Source of the DNA: Candidatus Caldilinea saccharophila
Lineage (GTDB): Bacteria; Chloroflexota; Anaerolineae; Caldilineales; Caldilineaceae
Reading direction: 5' to 3'
NCBI GenBank assembly: GCA_016710365.1
Contig: JADJVW010000004.1
Coordinates: 62,001 to 126,000, forward strand
Length of the DNA: 64,000 bases
A program made the translations under genes and the position numbers. Positions within the stretch are counted from its first letter, which is position 1. Every line of letters starts with the position of its first letter. Shown here piece by piece: positions 9,352-17,928 of this stretch. A model generated the notes under the pieces. That model saw only the letters and a list, made by a program, of their open reading frames with translations. It was not told the DNA's origin and made no database searches.

Positions 9352-9591
9352 GTAGGTCGGGCTGCCAGCCCGACGGTGTTGCGTCAACGCTCTTTGTAGG
9401 TCGGGCTACCAGCCCGACGCTGTTGCGCCAACGCTCTTTGTAGGTCGGGCTACCAGCCCGACGCTGTTGCGTCAACGCTCTTTGTAGGTCGGGCTACCAG
9501 CCCGACGCTGTTGCGTCAACGAACCGGGCGACATCAATCAGCAGCAAGCCGGACCGATAAGAAGCTACGTCGGGCTGATAGCCCGACCTAC
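9352..9591. repeat. Array of GTAG-headed palindromes (REP-like)
   Basis: Four direct copies of a 23-base element (GTAGGTCGGGCT, then ACC or GCC, then AGCCCGAC) start at 9352, 9396, 9440 and 9484, an exact 44-base period with near-identical 21-base spacers (GCTGTTGCGTCAACGCTCTTT). A fifth copy lies inverted at 9569-9591. A further single copy occurs at 17059-17081. A GTAG tetranucleotide followed by a short palindrome is the hallmark of REP elements mobilised by RAYT-type transposases. No such transposase is in the window. Confidence 0.85.
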
Positions 9592-9696
9592 TATCGGCTC
9601 GCCAAATTTTGGGATGCATCTCCCAGCCAGTGATTGAATTGCCAGTGCAGCGATGCCTGTGCTACGATAGGTTGCAGAAAATCCAGATAATGGTCT

Positions 9697-9787
<91 letters not shown>

Positions 9788-9790
9788 CAC

Positions 9791-9829
9791 AAACAAAGGC
9801 TCCAGTCATCATGACTGGAGCCTTTGTTT
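9791..9829. terminator. Bidirectional intrinsic terminator after tRNA-Ser
   Basis: AAACAAAGGCTCCAGTCAT pairs with its complement ending CCTTTGTTT. The long perfect stem has A/T-rich ends on both sides, placed between tRNA-Ser and the convergent M28 peptidase gene. Confidence 0.85.
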
Positions 9830-9849
9830 GTTGCGCGAAGCCGGTCTGC

Positions 9850-12363
9850 TTATTCGCTGGGCGATTCGTTCACAATGGTGGGCAGATAGAGGAACTGCAC
9901 CGCACCCTGCACATAGGTGACAGGCGCCTCGACGAAGACGTCCGGCATGGCCATGACCCTGCTGCGAATGGTCGCCGTGTAGACGCCGTCGTCCAGGCCA
10001 AGGAGTGCGGCGACGCGCAGGACTTCGTCTGCATCGTCTGTGGCTGGCTCCAACTGAAGCCATGCTGCGTCGGTGGTGGCTTCCCACGCAAAGCCGCTGC
10101 GCTGCTCGCCCAGTCGCACCGTGACTGTGACCGTCTCGCTGCCAAAGAGCGCGCCCAGATAGATCTCACGGGGAGCAAGCTCCAAGGTGGGCGTGAGAGG
10201 CGCTGTGGCAGTCGGCTCTGGCGTCACAGTCGGCGTCACAGTCGGCGTCACAGTCGAGGTCACAGTCGGACTTATCGACGCGGTCGGCGTCGGTTCGTCG
10301 GGGCTGTTGGCGCTGACGCAACTGCCTAATTCGACGCGATCCAGAAAGCTCCACATCTGTGAACCGAGTCCATCGTTGTATACATTGAAATAGACGACCA
10401 GGGTGCGTCCTCGATAGGCTGTCACGTCGAAGACCTGTTCGCGCCACGCACCATCACCGGCCGCCGTGCTGCGCGCCAAGCGCGCCAGATAACCATAGCT
10501 GCTGTTGAGCAAGAGCGTTTCTCGATAGTCCGCGTTATCGGCTACACCGTGCGTGCGTTCGACATAACGCAGTAGCACTGGCGCCTCGGCATTGGCTGAA
10601 ATCGTCACTTTCTGAAAGACGGTGGAATAGGCGCGGCGGTTGGTCACGCCGGTAGGAATTCCCAGTTGCACCGCGGCCGCGCCGCTATAGACTGCCGTGG
10701 TCGTATAGCGGCCAGGGTACGGCGTCGAGCCAAACTGCCAGCCGCCGCTCGTCTCGAAGCCGCCGTTTACCAGCAGGTTGGTGCAAACGCCGGGGTCGGG
10801 CGTCGATGTTACAGGCGGCGTCGCGGTCGGTGTGGCAGTCTGCGTTGGCGTGGCGGTCGGCGTAGCCGTCGCCGGCGCGCCGGTCAGATCATACCCGGCC
10901 AGCTCGGCCAGCGTCGCCAGGGTGACGCGAGCAATGCGCGCCACGTAATCGAAGTTGACGCGGCTCGCCAGGTCGCCGGTGTTGTGGTAGTACGGGTTGC
11001 GGTCGTTAGGGCGCGCATCGACGAAAAAGTTTTCGATAACCAAGAACGAGGCAAAGTTGCTGTCCCAGAATGGCGAATGATCCGAAAAGCGACTGGCGGT
11101 CGTGCTTTTACGCTCGAAGACAAGCCCGCCGCCGTAGCGGTCGTTGCGCTCCAGATATTGGTCGGCCAGCGCGTTGGATTTTGGCCCGCTCCCAGTGTGA
11201 ATCTCCACCACGCGGTCGTTGTTGCCGTCCCAGCCGATCATGTCCAGGTTGAAGAAGCCGACCACTTGTTCGCCCGCCTGCCGCAGCGCGCCGGCATAGA
11301 TTTTGCTGCCCCACTGACCCTGCTCCTCACCTGTGAAGTGGACGAAGCGCACTGTCATCGTCGGCTGGTAATTGGCCAGCAGCCGCGCCAGCACCATCGT
11401 CGCTGCGGTGCCGGTGGCGTTGTCGTCGGCGCCCGGTGCGGTTGTGTAGGGAATGTTGGAGGTGTCGTCGAGATGCCCGCCGACCAACAACACGCGTTCC
11501 GGCTGCGTGCTGCCGCGCACTTCAGCCACCACGTTGCGCCCGCTATATTTGCCATAAGTCCACGGCGCATAGCGGACGTTCAGCCCCAGCGCCTGATAAT
11601 ATTCGTAGACAAACTGCTCGGCGCTGCGCAGGGAGCTGGCGAAGGTGTAGCGCGTGTGGATCGTCACCGCCGCGCCGCCGACGGGAGCGGGCGTCTGTCC
11701 GCTGAGCTGGTTGACCAGAACCTGCAACTCTTGAGGTGTAATCTGACTGAGCAACGCCGTGATCACCGGATCGACCACAGCCGCTGCGGCCGGCAAGGCA
11801 GCCGGTGCGACGGGCGCCTCCTCGACCGCAAGCGGCAGCGGCGCAAGCAGGGAGATCGCAACGCCCTGGACGGGCAGCGTTTCGACCAGCGCTAGCTCGT
11901 GGTCCGCGTCGGTCGCTACAATTAAATAGGGGGCCTGCTGCCAGATAACCTCGCCCACACTTGTTGCCAATGTTGCGGCATTGAGCGCGGCGCCGTCGGC
12001 AATGTAATAGATCGCGCCCGCGGTGTCGGCGTCGATGGTCGTCACCGCCAGCCCCGTCGCTGCGAGCAGGTTGGCATCCTCTGTCGCACCGCTGGCAATC
12101 CAATAGAATCGCCCCGGCTCTTCCAGGCGTGTATGAATGACAGTGGTCGGCGGCAAGTCGGCCGGCTGTGCCTGACCGGTCGTTTCGATGATAAACAGGG
12201 TGGGGCCAAAGGGCACATTTAGGGGGGCGTTGTCTTGAGGATCGTCGCTCTGGCCATACATCGCCGATCTGCCCACCATCGGCAGCAGCACACAGACGAT
12301 CAAAAGCGCGCTCAGTAGACGCCATCCGAGCTTATGGTTGTTGTGGGTGGATGCGTAGTTCAT
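9850..12363 (-). CDS. Secreted M28-family zinc aminopeptidase with C-terminal adhesion-type domains
   Basis: The 837-residue exported metallopeptidase starts with a signal peptide (hydrophobic LLSALLIVCVLLPMVG near residues 15-32). The zinc ligands of the M28 fold are visible: GGHLDD (His near 297), PGADDNATG (Asp near 313), TGEEQG (Glu near 346), NLDMIGWD (Asp near 371) and YYHNTGD (His near 459). A Thr-Pro linker, a jelly-roll-like domain, a second Thr-Pro linker and a BACON-like beta domain (DAAWLQLEPA) follow. The tail is FLYLPTIVN. The ATG at 12363 is preceded by AAAGGAG; the open frame runs far upstream but that part is low-complexity and out of character. Its role is probably extracellular peptide scavenging. 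The gene stands alone. Confidence 0.92.
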   Translation of the reverse strand: MNYASTHNNHKLGWRLLSALLIVCVLLPMVGRSAMYGQSDDPQDNAPLNVPFGPTLFIIETTGQAQPADLPPTTVIHTRLEEPGRFYWIASGATEDANLLAATGLAVTTIDADTAGAIYYIADGAALNAATLATSVGEVIWQQAPYLIVATDADHELALVETLPVQGVAISLLAPLPLAVEEAPVAPAALPAAAAVVDPVITALLSQITPQELQVLVNQLSGQTPAPVGGAAVTIHTRYTFASSLRSAEQFVYEYYQALGLNVRYAPWTYGKYSGRNVVAEVRGSTQPERVLLVGGHLDDTSNIPYTTAPGADDNATGTAATMVLARLLANYQPTMTVRFVHFTGEEQGQWGSKIYAGALRQAGEQVVGFFNLDMIGWDGNNDRVVEIHTGSGPKSNALADQYLERNDRYGGGLVFERKSTTASRFSDHSPFWDSNFASFLVIENFFVDARPNDRNPYYHNTGDLASRVNFDYVARIARVTLATLAELAGYDLTGAPATATPTATPTQTATPTATPPVTSTPDPGVCTNLLVNGGFETSGGWQFGSTPYPGRYTTTAVYSGAAAVQLGIPTGVTNRRAYSTVFQKVTISANAEAPVLLRYVERTHGVADNADYRETLLLNSSYGYLARLARSTAAGDGAWREQVFDVTAYRGRTLVVYFNVYNDGLGSQMWSFLDRVELGSCVSANSPDEPTPTASISPTVTSTVTPTVTPTVTPEPTATAPLTPTLELAPREIYLGALFGSETVTVTVRLGEQRSGFAWEATTDAAWLQLEPATDDADEVLRVAALLGLDDGVYTATIRSRVMAMPDVFVEAPVTYVQGAVQFLYLPTIVNESPSE

Positions 12364-12694
12364 CGTGCTCTCCTTTTGTCTTGATTCGATGCAGGGCGCT
12401 CCAGCCGGGCTATGGATCAACGATGATTTTTCATGTTTTGATTCGTGCGGCTCGGCCAATCCGCGCGATGCGCGTGCTGTTTTTTCAATCGTCTGCCTAA
12501 TTAGTGATCGGTGCGCCGATAAGATTGACGGAGAAGCGCGGTAGAAGTGACGCTGTGCTGCTTGAGCGTTGGATAATCGCAAGAAGATTGTAAGCATATG
12601 CGCATTGCGCGGGGGCGCAAATGCCAGTAGGATTGTGCAGCAGTTCACAGATTGGCAGATTAAGAGAAGCCACGCGCCCGTTGGATGTAACAGC
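12364..12694. other. Divergent intergenic region, no gene seen
   Basis: This 331-base gap separates the M28 peptidase (leftward) from the polymerase gene (rightward). I see no convincing reading frame, RNA gene or strong inverted repeat, and no near-consensus promoter. It presumably carries promoters for both directions. Confidence 0.5.
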
Positions 12695-14165
12695 ATGATG
12701 GCACGGATGGTGCTGTACAATCGAGTTGCCGAGAATTCAGTGGAGCCATGGCGCCGCGTTGCTGGTTGGATTGGGTTGCTGGCGCTGGCCGCCGGGTTGG
12801 CGTTGCTGCCGCTGACCTGGGTGGTTGTACTCGTGTTTGGCGTCTCCGCGGGCATCCTTGCGTTGCGCTGGCCGTGGCTGATCTGGCTGCCGCTGGCTGT
12901 GTTGCTGCCCATCACGAGTGGCATACGCTTTGGGCCCAGCCAGCGGCACAGATTTGCTGCTGCTCACTGGCGTGACACTGTGGTTTGTGGACGGTGCACG
13001 GCGGCGGACCTTGCTCTTCCGCTGGTCGCTGGTGATTGGGCTGGCGGTTGTCTTTGTCGCCACACTTTTTGTGTCGCTATTTTTTGCCCTGGATTTAGGG
13101 GAAGGCGTCACGGAAGTGATAAAATGGGTCGAATTGCCTGTCATCTTGCTGGTTTTGCCGGCGATGGTGGCGACCCGGCAGGCGAAATGGTTGGCCGCGG
13201 CCCTGGTGCTTGGGGCTTGCCTTCAGGCTGGCATTGGACTTTATCAATTTATTTTTCGCATCGGGCCGGATGACTTTGTGATTTTGGGTCGCTTCATGCG
13301 GGCGAGCGGCGTCTTTGCCCAGCCCAACCCGTACGGCGGCTTCCTGGGTCTGGCGCTGCCCATCTCGCTGAGTCTGGCGCTGTGGGCGTGGGGCGCATTT
13401 TTGCGAGATGGCGAAGCACGCTGGCGCGCATTGCTGTGGGGCGTCTTCTACACAGGCGCGACTGGTTTGATCGGCGCCGGGCTGCTGGCAAGTTGGAGTC
13501 GCGGCGCCTGGCTTGGGGCGGCGGTGGGCGTGTTAGTGGTGCTGGTGTTGCGCAGCCGACAGGCAGCCGTGCTCAGCGCTATCACTGCGCTGCTGTTGGC
13601 GATCCTGGTGTTGCTGGGGGCGTTTTCGCCTGCCTTGCTGCCGCAGCCGGTGGTCGACCGGGTGGCCGATCTGCCCGCCTACTTTGGATTGACCGACGTG
13701 CTTGCCCAGCCTGTGACGGACGAGAACTTTTCTGTGGTCGAGCGCATTGCCCACTGGGTGGCGGCGCAGCGCATGTGGGCGCTCTCGCCGTGGTTTGGCG
13801 TCGGCGCCGGCAACTATGCAGCAGTCTATCCAAGCGTGCGGCTGCTGCGCTGGGAAGATGCCCTCGGTCACGCGCACAACGCCTACCTGAACTTCCTCGG
13901 CGAAACGGGGCTGGTGGGGCTGGCCGCATATCTTGCGTTGTGGATGGGCACGGTGGGGTGGCTCTGGCGACAGGCGCGAGGACGGATGGCATCCAGCGTT
14001 GCGACGCGCACCTGGCGGCTTGCCGTGGTCATCGGCGTACTGGGCATGATCGCTCATCTGTCGGTTCACAATGTCGTGGATAATCTGTTTGTGCGCGGCA
14101 TTGTGGTGTACATTGCGATTTGGCTGGCATTGATTCATGTTGATAAATACGAGGTATGCTCTTGA
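12695..14165 (+). CDS. O-antigen ligase/polymerase-like membrane protein (Wzy/WaaL type), with one frameshift
   Basis: A polytopic membrane protein likely to polymerise or ligate surface polysaccharide. The first part (from MMARMVLYNRV) runs through two hydrophobic segments to LLPITSGIRFGP. The frame then shifts near 12936-12945 and resumes at ASGTDLLLLTG, a natural continuation; losing one C from a CCC run would give about 489 residues. The large periplasmic loop and the AHNAYLNFLGETGLVGL motif typical of PF04932 are in the second part, followed by further membrane segments. The start is uncertain (12695, 12698 or 12707). It overlaps the next gene (gtrA-like) by 10 bases, so these genes form an operon with the glycosyltransferase. 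Confidence 0.85.
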
Positions 14166-14647
14166 GTGCACTACAATCGCTTCCGCTTAGTGATGCGAAC
14201 CGTCGTGAAGTAAAACGGTTTGTCAAGTTTGCGATCGTCGGCACGGCGGGCATGTTGACGCATCTGACGATCTTCAACATCTTGCTCGCCCTGCGTCTTT
14301 ATCTGGCGGCATGGTGGCCCAATGCTGCCAACGCGATTGGGTTTTCGATCGCGGTGATGCAGAACTTCAGTCTTAACCGACGCTGGACCTTTCCCGAAAG
14401 TCGCAGCCGCGGCGTCGGTGGTCAACTGGGACAATTCATCCTCGTCAGTTTAGTTGGCCTGGCGATCAACTCTGTGGTGTTCTGGGCTGTCAACCATTTG
14501 TTGGAATCGTTCTGGACGACTGCCATTGCCGACCCAGACGTCGCGCATATCATCGGCAACAACTTTGCTCTGGCTTCGGCGATCGGGGTAGTGCTCTTCT
14601 GGAACTTCACGATCAACCGCCTGTGGACGTTCCGCTCGCACGCATGA
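14156..14647 (+). CDS. GtrA-family membrane protein
   Basis: A 163-residue protein with four hydrophobic helices and the GtrA features: FVKFAIVGTAGMLTHL near residue 20, NFSLNRRWTF near the end of helix 2, and a matching NFTINRLWTF near the C-terminus. GtrA-like proteins are thought to help move lipid-linked sugars across the membrane. The start overlaps the preceding polymerase gene and the stop lies 9 bases before the glycosyltransferase, supporting a joint role in polysaccharide assembly. The internal similarity of the two RxWTF segments is a family trait. The specific lipid-linked sugar is unknown. Confidence 0.9.
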   Translation: MLLSALQSLPLSDANRREVKRFVKFAIVGTAGMLTHLTIFNILLALRLYLAAWWPNAANAIGFSIAVMQNFSLNRRWTFPESRSRGVGGQLGQFILVSLVGLAINSVVFWAVNHLLESFWTTAIADPDVAHIIGNNFALASAIGVVLFWNFTINRLWTFRSHA

Positions 14648-14656
14648 GGCGTTCGG

Positions 14657-15796
14657 TTGACTGTTATTGCGATTGATTACACCCCCGCGGTTCGCCAACA
14701 AGCAGGCATAGGCCGCCTGGTGCGCGGACAGATCGAGGCGCTGGTCGCTCTGAACCCAGGGTGCGACCTGCGCCTTTTTGTTGCGGGCTCTATCACCGAC
14801 GCCGACCGCCGCGCCGCGCCCTTGCCGCTGCATGCCACGCCGCTTGACGAGCGCAATCTCGTGCGCATCTGGCACCGGCTGGACATCCCCTTCCCGCGCG
14901 TCGAGTGGTTTACGGGCGGGCCGCTCGATCTCTTCCATGCCACCGATTTTGTGCTGGCGCCGACTCGCGCACGGCGCAAACTGCTGACAGTGCACGATCT
15001 TGCCTTCGTGTTTTATCCAGATGCCGCCATGCCCAGCCTGCATCACTACCTGAACGTGGTCGTACCACGCAGCGTGCGGCGCGCCGACGGTGTGATTGCG
15101 GATAGTCACCATACCGCCCGCGACCTGACCGAACAGTGGCAAGTGCCCCCAGCGCGTATTGCGGTGGTGCAGGGCGCCGTCGATCACGAGCGTTTCCAAC
15201 CTGTATCTGACCCGCAGCGCCACCGTGCGGTGCGTGATCGCTATGCGATTGGCGACCGTCCCTTTGTGTTGGCGCTGAGCCGGCTTGAACCGCGCAAGAA
15301 CTTTGTGCGGCTGATCGAGGCGTTTGCCCAGGCGCGCCTCGAGGCGCGCCTCCCGCACCGGCTGATCATCGGCGGCGGCAAGGGCTGGCTCTACGCTGAC
15401 ATTATCCGCCGCGTCGATGAGCTTGCCTTACACGAGCATGTGCACTTCACCGGCTTTGTCGACGACGCGGATCTGCCTGTACTTTACAGCGCTGCCGAGT
15501 TTTTCGCATATCCATCGCTCTATGAGGGCTTTGGCCTGCCGATCATTGAGGCGCTGGCGTGCGGCGCGCCGGTGTTGGCGGCGGACAACTCGTGCCTGCC
15601 GGAAGCGGGCGGGCCGGGCGCGCTCTACGTCAAAGCCGAGGAAGTCAGCACTATCACCGCTGGAATTGTGCGGCTGGCGACGGATGGGGCGTTGCGGGCG
15701 CAGTTGCGCAGCGCAGGCATGCAACATGCCGCTCAGTTCACCTGGCAGCGCAGCGCGCACCAGTTGCTGGACGCGTATACGCGCGTGCTGGCGTGA
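14657..15796 (+). CDS. GT4-family glycosyltransferase
   Basis: A 379-residue GT-B glycosyltransferase probably adding a sugar to a lipid-linked or surface glycan in the cytoplasm. The N-terminal domain begins with IAIDYTPAVRQQAGIGR, whose Gly-rich loop is typical of mannosyltransferase-like GT4 enzymes. The C-terminal nucleotide-sugar domain has ALSRLEPRKNF near residue 210 and the E-x7-E motif in YEGFGLPIIEALACG near 292. The start is TTG, with GAGG eight bases upstream; no better ATG is in frame. It lies 9 bases after the GtrA-like gene. The donor and acceptor cannot be read from sequence. Confidence 0.9.
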   Translation: MTVIAIDYTPAVRQQAGIGRLVRGQIEALVALNPGCDLRLFVAGSITDADRRAAPLPLHATPLDERNLVRIWHRLDIPFPRVEWFTGGPLDLFHATDFVLAPTRARRKLLTVHDLAFVFYPDAAMPSLHHYLNVVVPRSVRRADGVIADSHHTARDLTEQWQVPPARIAVVQGAVDHERFQPVSDPQRHRAVRDRYAIGDRPFVLALSRLEPRKNFVRLIEAFAQARLEARLPHRLIIGGGKGWLYADIIRRVDELALHEHVHFTGFVDDADLPVLYSAAEFFAYPSLYEGFGLPIIEALACGAPVLAADNSCLPEAGGPGALYVKAEEVSTITAGIVRLATDGALRAQLRSAGMQHAAQFTWQRSAHQLLDAYTRVLA

Positions 15797-15881
15797 CAGG
15801 CGTCTCTGCGTTTCCGGCAATCGCCCGGTCTGTTGGACAATGGCTGGATGAAATTATCTTGTCAATTTGCCTGGAGGCATT

Positions 15882-16382
15882 GTGAGCCAATCATCCGCTG
15901 AGAGTTTGCTGTCGCCGCGTTCGCCCGCTGCATCCGCGTTGACCATGACGATGTTTATGCAGCCTGAACATTCCAACAGTCTCGGCAATGTGCACGGCGG
16001 TGTGATCCTGAAATTGTGCGACGAGTGCGGCGGCATTATCGCCAGCCGGCACGCGCGACGCCCGGCGGTCACCGTGACAGTCGATCGCGTCACCTTTTTG
16101 CAGCCCGTCCTGCTGGGGCGGCTCTTGCTGGTGCACGGTCGCATCACCTGGGTCGGGCGCACCAGCATCGAAGTGGAGCTGCGCGTCGAGGCTGAAAATT
16201 TGCTCACGGGCGAACGCACTCACACCAACAGCGCCTACTTTGTCTACGTGGCGCTTGATGCGGATCGCCGCCCGACGCCAGTGGCTCGGCTGCTGCTCCA
16301 GGACGAAGCAGAGCGACGCCGTTTTGCCGAGGGCGAGGTGCGCAACCAGTTGCGGCTGGCTGAGTCGGGGCGCAACCCATGA
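15882..16382 (+). CDS. Acyl-CoA thioesterase, hotdog fold (YciA type)
   Basis: A 166-residue single-hotdog thioesterase that hydrolyses acyl-CoA. Visible features are TMFMQPEHSNSLGNVHGGVILKLCDE, with the Asn/His-Gly-Gly loop, followed by TVTVDRVTFLQPV. GTG at 15882 is chosen because GGAGG stands 4 bases upstream; a TTG at 15867 is possible but lacks a ribosome site. The stop overlaps the next gene's start (ATGA), so the two are translated together. The preferred chain length cannot be told. Confidence 0.88.
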   Translation: MSQSSAESLLSPRSPAASALTMTMFMQPEHSNSLGNVHGGVILKLCDECGGIIASRHARRPAVTVTVDRVTFLQPVLLGRLLLVHGRITWVGRTSIEVELRVEAENLLTGERTHTNSAYFVYVALDADRRPTPVARLLLQDEAERRRFAEGEVRNQLRLAESGRNP

Positions 16383-17062
16383 GCACGGGCGTCGCCCAGT
16401 CTGCTACAGGACGTCGCGCCGGCTTGACCGGGGAGCAGGTCGTGCGCTGGGTCGTGCCGCTGGCATTGTTGCTTGCCTTTGCCGGCTACGTCGGTGCGTG
16501 GGTCGATCACAAGGTGGCCGGTCTTGTCATCACCGGGCTGGATCTGGGCGAATATGTGAAATTTCTCACGCCGGTGCGCAGCGGTGAGGTCACGTTGTGG
16601 CGCGAGGGGTTCTACCTGCCGCTGATCGCCGTGAGCCTGACCGCCAGCCTGATCGCCTTCCGCGCCGAGCTGCGCTATGGCTGGCCAGTGCGCGCGGGGC
16701 TGCTGACCCTGGCGATCGTCGCCGCGCTCAACCTGTTGCCGCCGGCGTGGACGCCGCCGCGTATGATGACCGACGAATTCCGCCAGCAGATCATTGCGCT
16801 GGTCGTGTGTCTGGCGGCGATGGCGCTTAGCCCGTTGTGGGCGCTCGCGCCGCGCAAAGCAAGCGCCGTGATCGTCGCTATCCTGAGCGTCAGCGCCGCG
16901 TTCATTCCGGTGCGCCAATTCCTCGCTGTGCTGCCCGCGATCGGCGCGCTGTACAACCAGCCACAAACGCCGGGCTGGGGAATGGTGCTCTGTGCCGCCA
17001 GTCTGTTGGCGGTAGCGGGTGCGATCCTCTGGTTTGGTTGGCGCAGACATTCGGCTGTGTAG
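16379..17062 (+). CDS. Conserved membrane protein of unknown function
   Basis: A 227-residue protein with five or six hydrophobic helices and short loops, spread between residues 23 and 222. No catalytic motif or known domain is recognised. It overlaps the thioesterase by four bases (ATGA) and is surely co-expressed with it. Its TAG stop codon is part of the GTAG head of a REP-like palindrome at 17059-17081, so insertion of that element may have set the current C-terminus. The real function is unknown. Confidence 0.7.
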   Translation: MSTGVAQSATGRRAGLTGEQVVRWVVPLALLLAFAGYVGAWVDHKVAGLVITGLDLGEYVKFLTPVRSGEVTLWREGFYLPLIAVSLTASLIAFRAELRYGWPVRAGLLTLAIVAALNLLPPAWTPPRMMTDEFRQQIIALVVCLAAMALSPLWALAPRKASAVIVAILSVSAAFIPVRQFLAVLPAIGALYNQPQTPGWGMVLCAASLLAVAGAILWFGWRRHSAV

Positions 17063-17081
17063 GTCGGGCTAATAGCCCGAC
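17059..17081 (+). repeat. Single GTAG-headed REP-like palindrome
   Basis: Same element as in the 9352-9591 array (GTAGGTCGGGCT, AAT, AGCCCGAC). Its TAG supplies the stop codon of the upstream membrane-protein gene. Confidence 0.85.
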
Positions 17082-17109
17082 GTGTTGCTTAGTCAAGAAA
17101 GAACTCGCC

Positions 17110-17892
17110 ATGCTTTTCGGGATGATGAACAACCCACGCGTGCCGATCCTGACCGAGATCGAACGCACGACCAAGATGGACTTCGACTTTATCGACCTGA
17201 CCATCGAGGCGCCGGGCGCGGCGCCGGAGAGCACGGACTGGCGCGCGGTGCACGCCGCGTTGCGTGACCAGGGGCTACGCGTCGTGGCGCACGCCGCACC
17301 CTATCTGCCGCTCAACAACCCGTCGCCGGTTGTGCGGCAGGCCGCGCTCGACGAGCTGCGGCGCTGTCTCGACATCGCTCACAGCATCGGCGCACCGCTT
17401 TGCACCACGCACTTTGTCGGCTGGCCGAATTTTCTGACGGAGGAGCTGGGGTACGAGTATTACAAGCAGGCGTATCAACTTCTGCTCAAGCACGGCGCCG
17501 AGCAGGGGGTGCAGGTGACGCTCGAAAACAGCCCCGATAACAAGCATCAACTCAAATATTTCCGCGAGATTTTCTTCCGGCTGCCGGAATTAAAGCTCAC
17601 CTTCGACATCGGCCACGGCAATGTCAACACCGCGCGCAGCATGACGCGCGACTATCTCTTTGCGCTGGCCGACCGGCTGGTGCACGTTCATCTCAGCGAC
17701 AACGACGGCAGCGCCGCCGACCATCTGCCTTTTGGCGCGCCGCGCACCGGGGCCATCAAGCTGAAGCACGAGCTGCAGATGCTGCGCGATTTTCGCTACG
17801 ACGGCACGGTGACGCTGGAAATCTTTGGGCACGAGCGCTGGCTGCTGGCAAGCCGGGAGTTAGTGAGGGAGCGGCTGGCGGAACTGGGATAG
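17110..17892 (+). CDS. Sugar phosphate isomerase/epimerase-like TIM-barrel protein (AP-endonuclease 2 family)
   Basis: A 260-residue xylose-isomerase-like TIM barrel. Metal-site residues typical of the family can be seen: HAAPYLPL (His), TTHFVGW, VTLENSPDN (Glu), LTFDIGHGN (Asp/His), VHVHLSDNDG (His-x-His and Asp) and TLEIFGHE (Glu). The ATG at 17110 fits the family start; the open frame extends upstream only through the previous gene in another frame. The gene follows a REP-like element and ends in a terminator shared with the convergent LCP gene. Members include sugar epimerases, endonuclease IV-like enzymes and myo-inositol catabolic enzymes; I cannot choose among them. Confidence 0.85.
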   Translation: MLFGMMNNPRVPILTEIERTTKMDFDFIDLTIEAPGAAPESTDWRAVHAALRDQGLRVVAHAAPYLPLNNPSPVVRQAALDELRRCLDIAHSIGAPLCTTHFVGWPNFLTEELGYEYYKQAYQLLLKHGAEQGVQVTLENSPDNKHQLKYFREIFFRLPELKLTFDIGHGNVNTARSMTRDYLFALADRLVHVHLSDNDGSAADHLPFGAPRTGAIKLKHELQMLRDFRYDGTVTLEIFGHERWLLASRELVRERLAELG

Positions 17893-17893
17893 C

Positions 17894-17927
17894 CTCCAAT
17901 CTTCAAGACCGAAGTTGAAGATTGGAG
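17894..17927. terminator. Bidirectional terminator between convergent genes
   Basis: CTCCAATCTTCAA (17894-17906) pairs perfectly with TTGAAGATTGGAG (17915-17927) around an 8-base loop. It stands two bases after the TIM-barrel gene and two bases before the end of the LCP gene. Confidence 0.75.
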
Positions 17928-17928
17928 A

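Noticed and set aside
9352..9506. Possible CRISPR array (regular 44-base spacing)
   Set aside because: The segments between palindromes are nearly identical, not unique spacers; one copy is inverted and no cas gene is present. It is a tandem REP-like array.
10666..11895. 409-codon plus-strand frame opposite the M28 gene
   Set aside because: Arg/Gly/Val-rich shadow frame, while the metal ligands of the peptidase are all on the minus strand.
12364..12924. Long N-terminal extension of the M28 peptidase frame
   Set aside because: The signal peptide and ribosome site place the start at 12363; the upstream part is low-complexity and overlaps the divergent gene.
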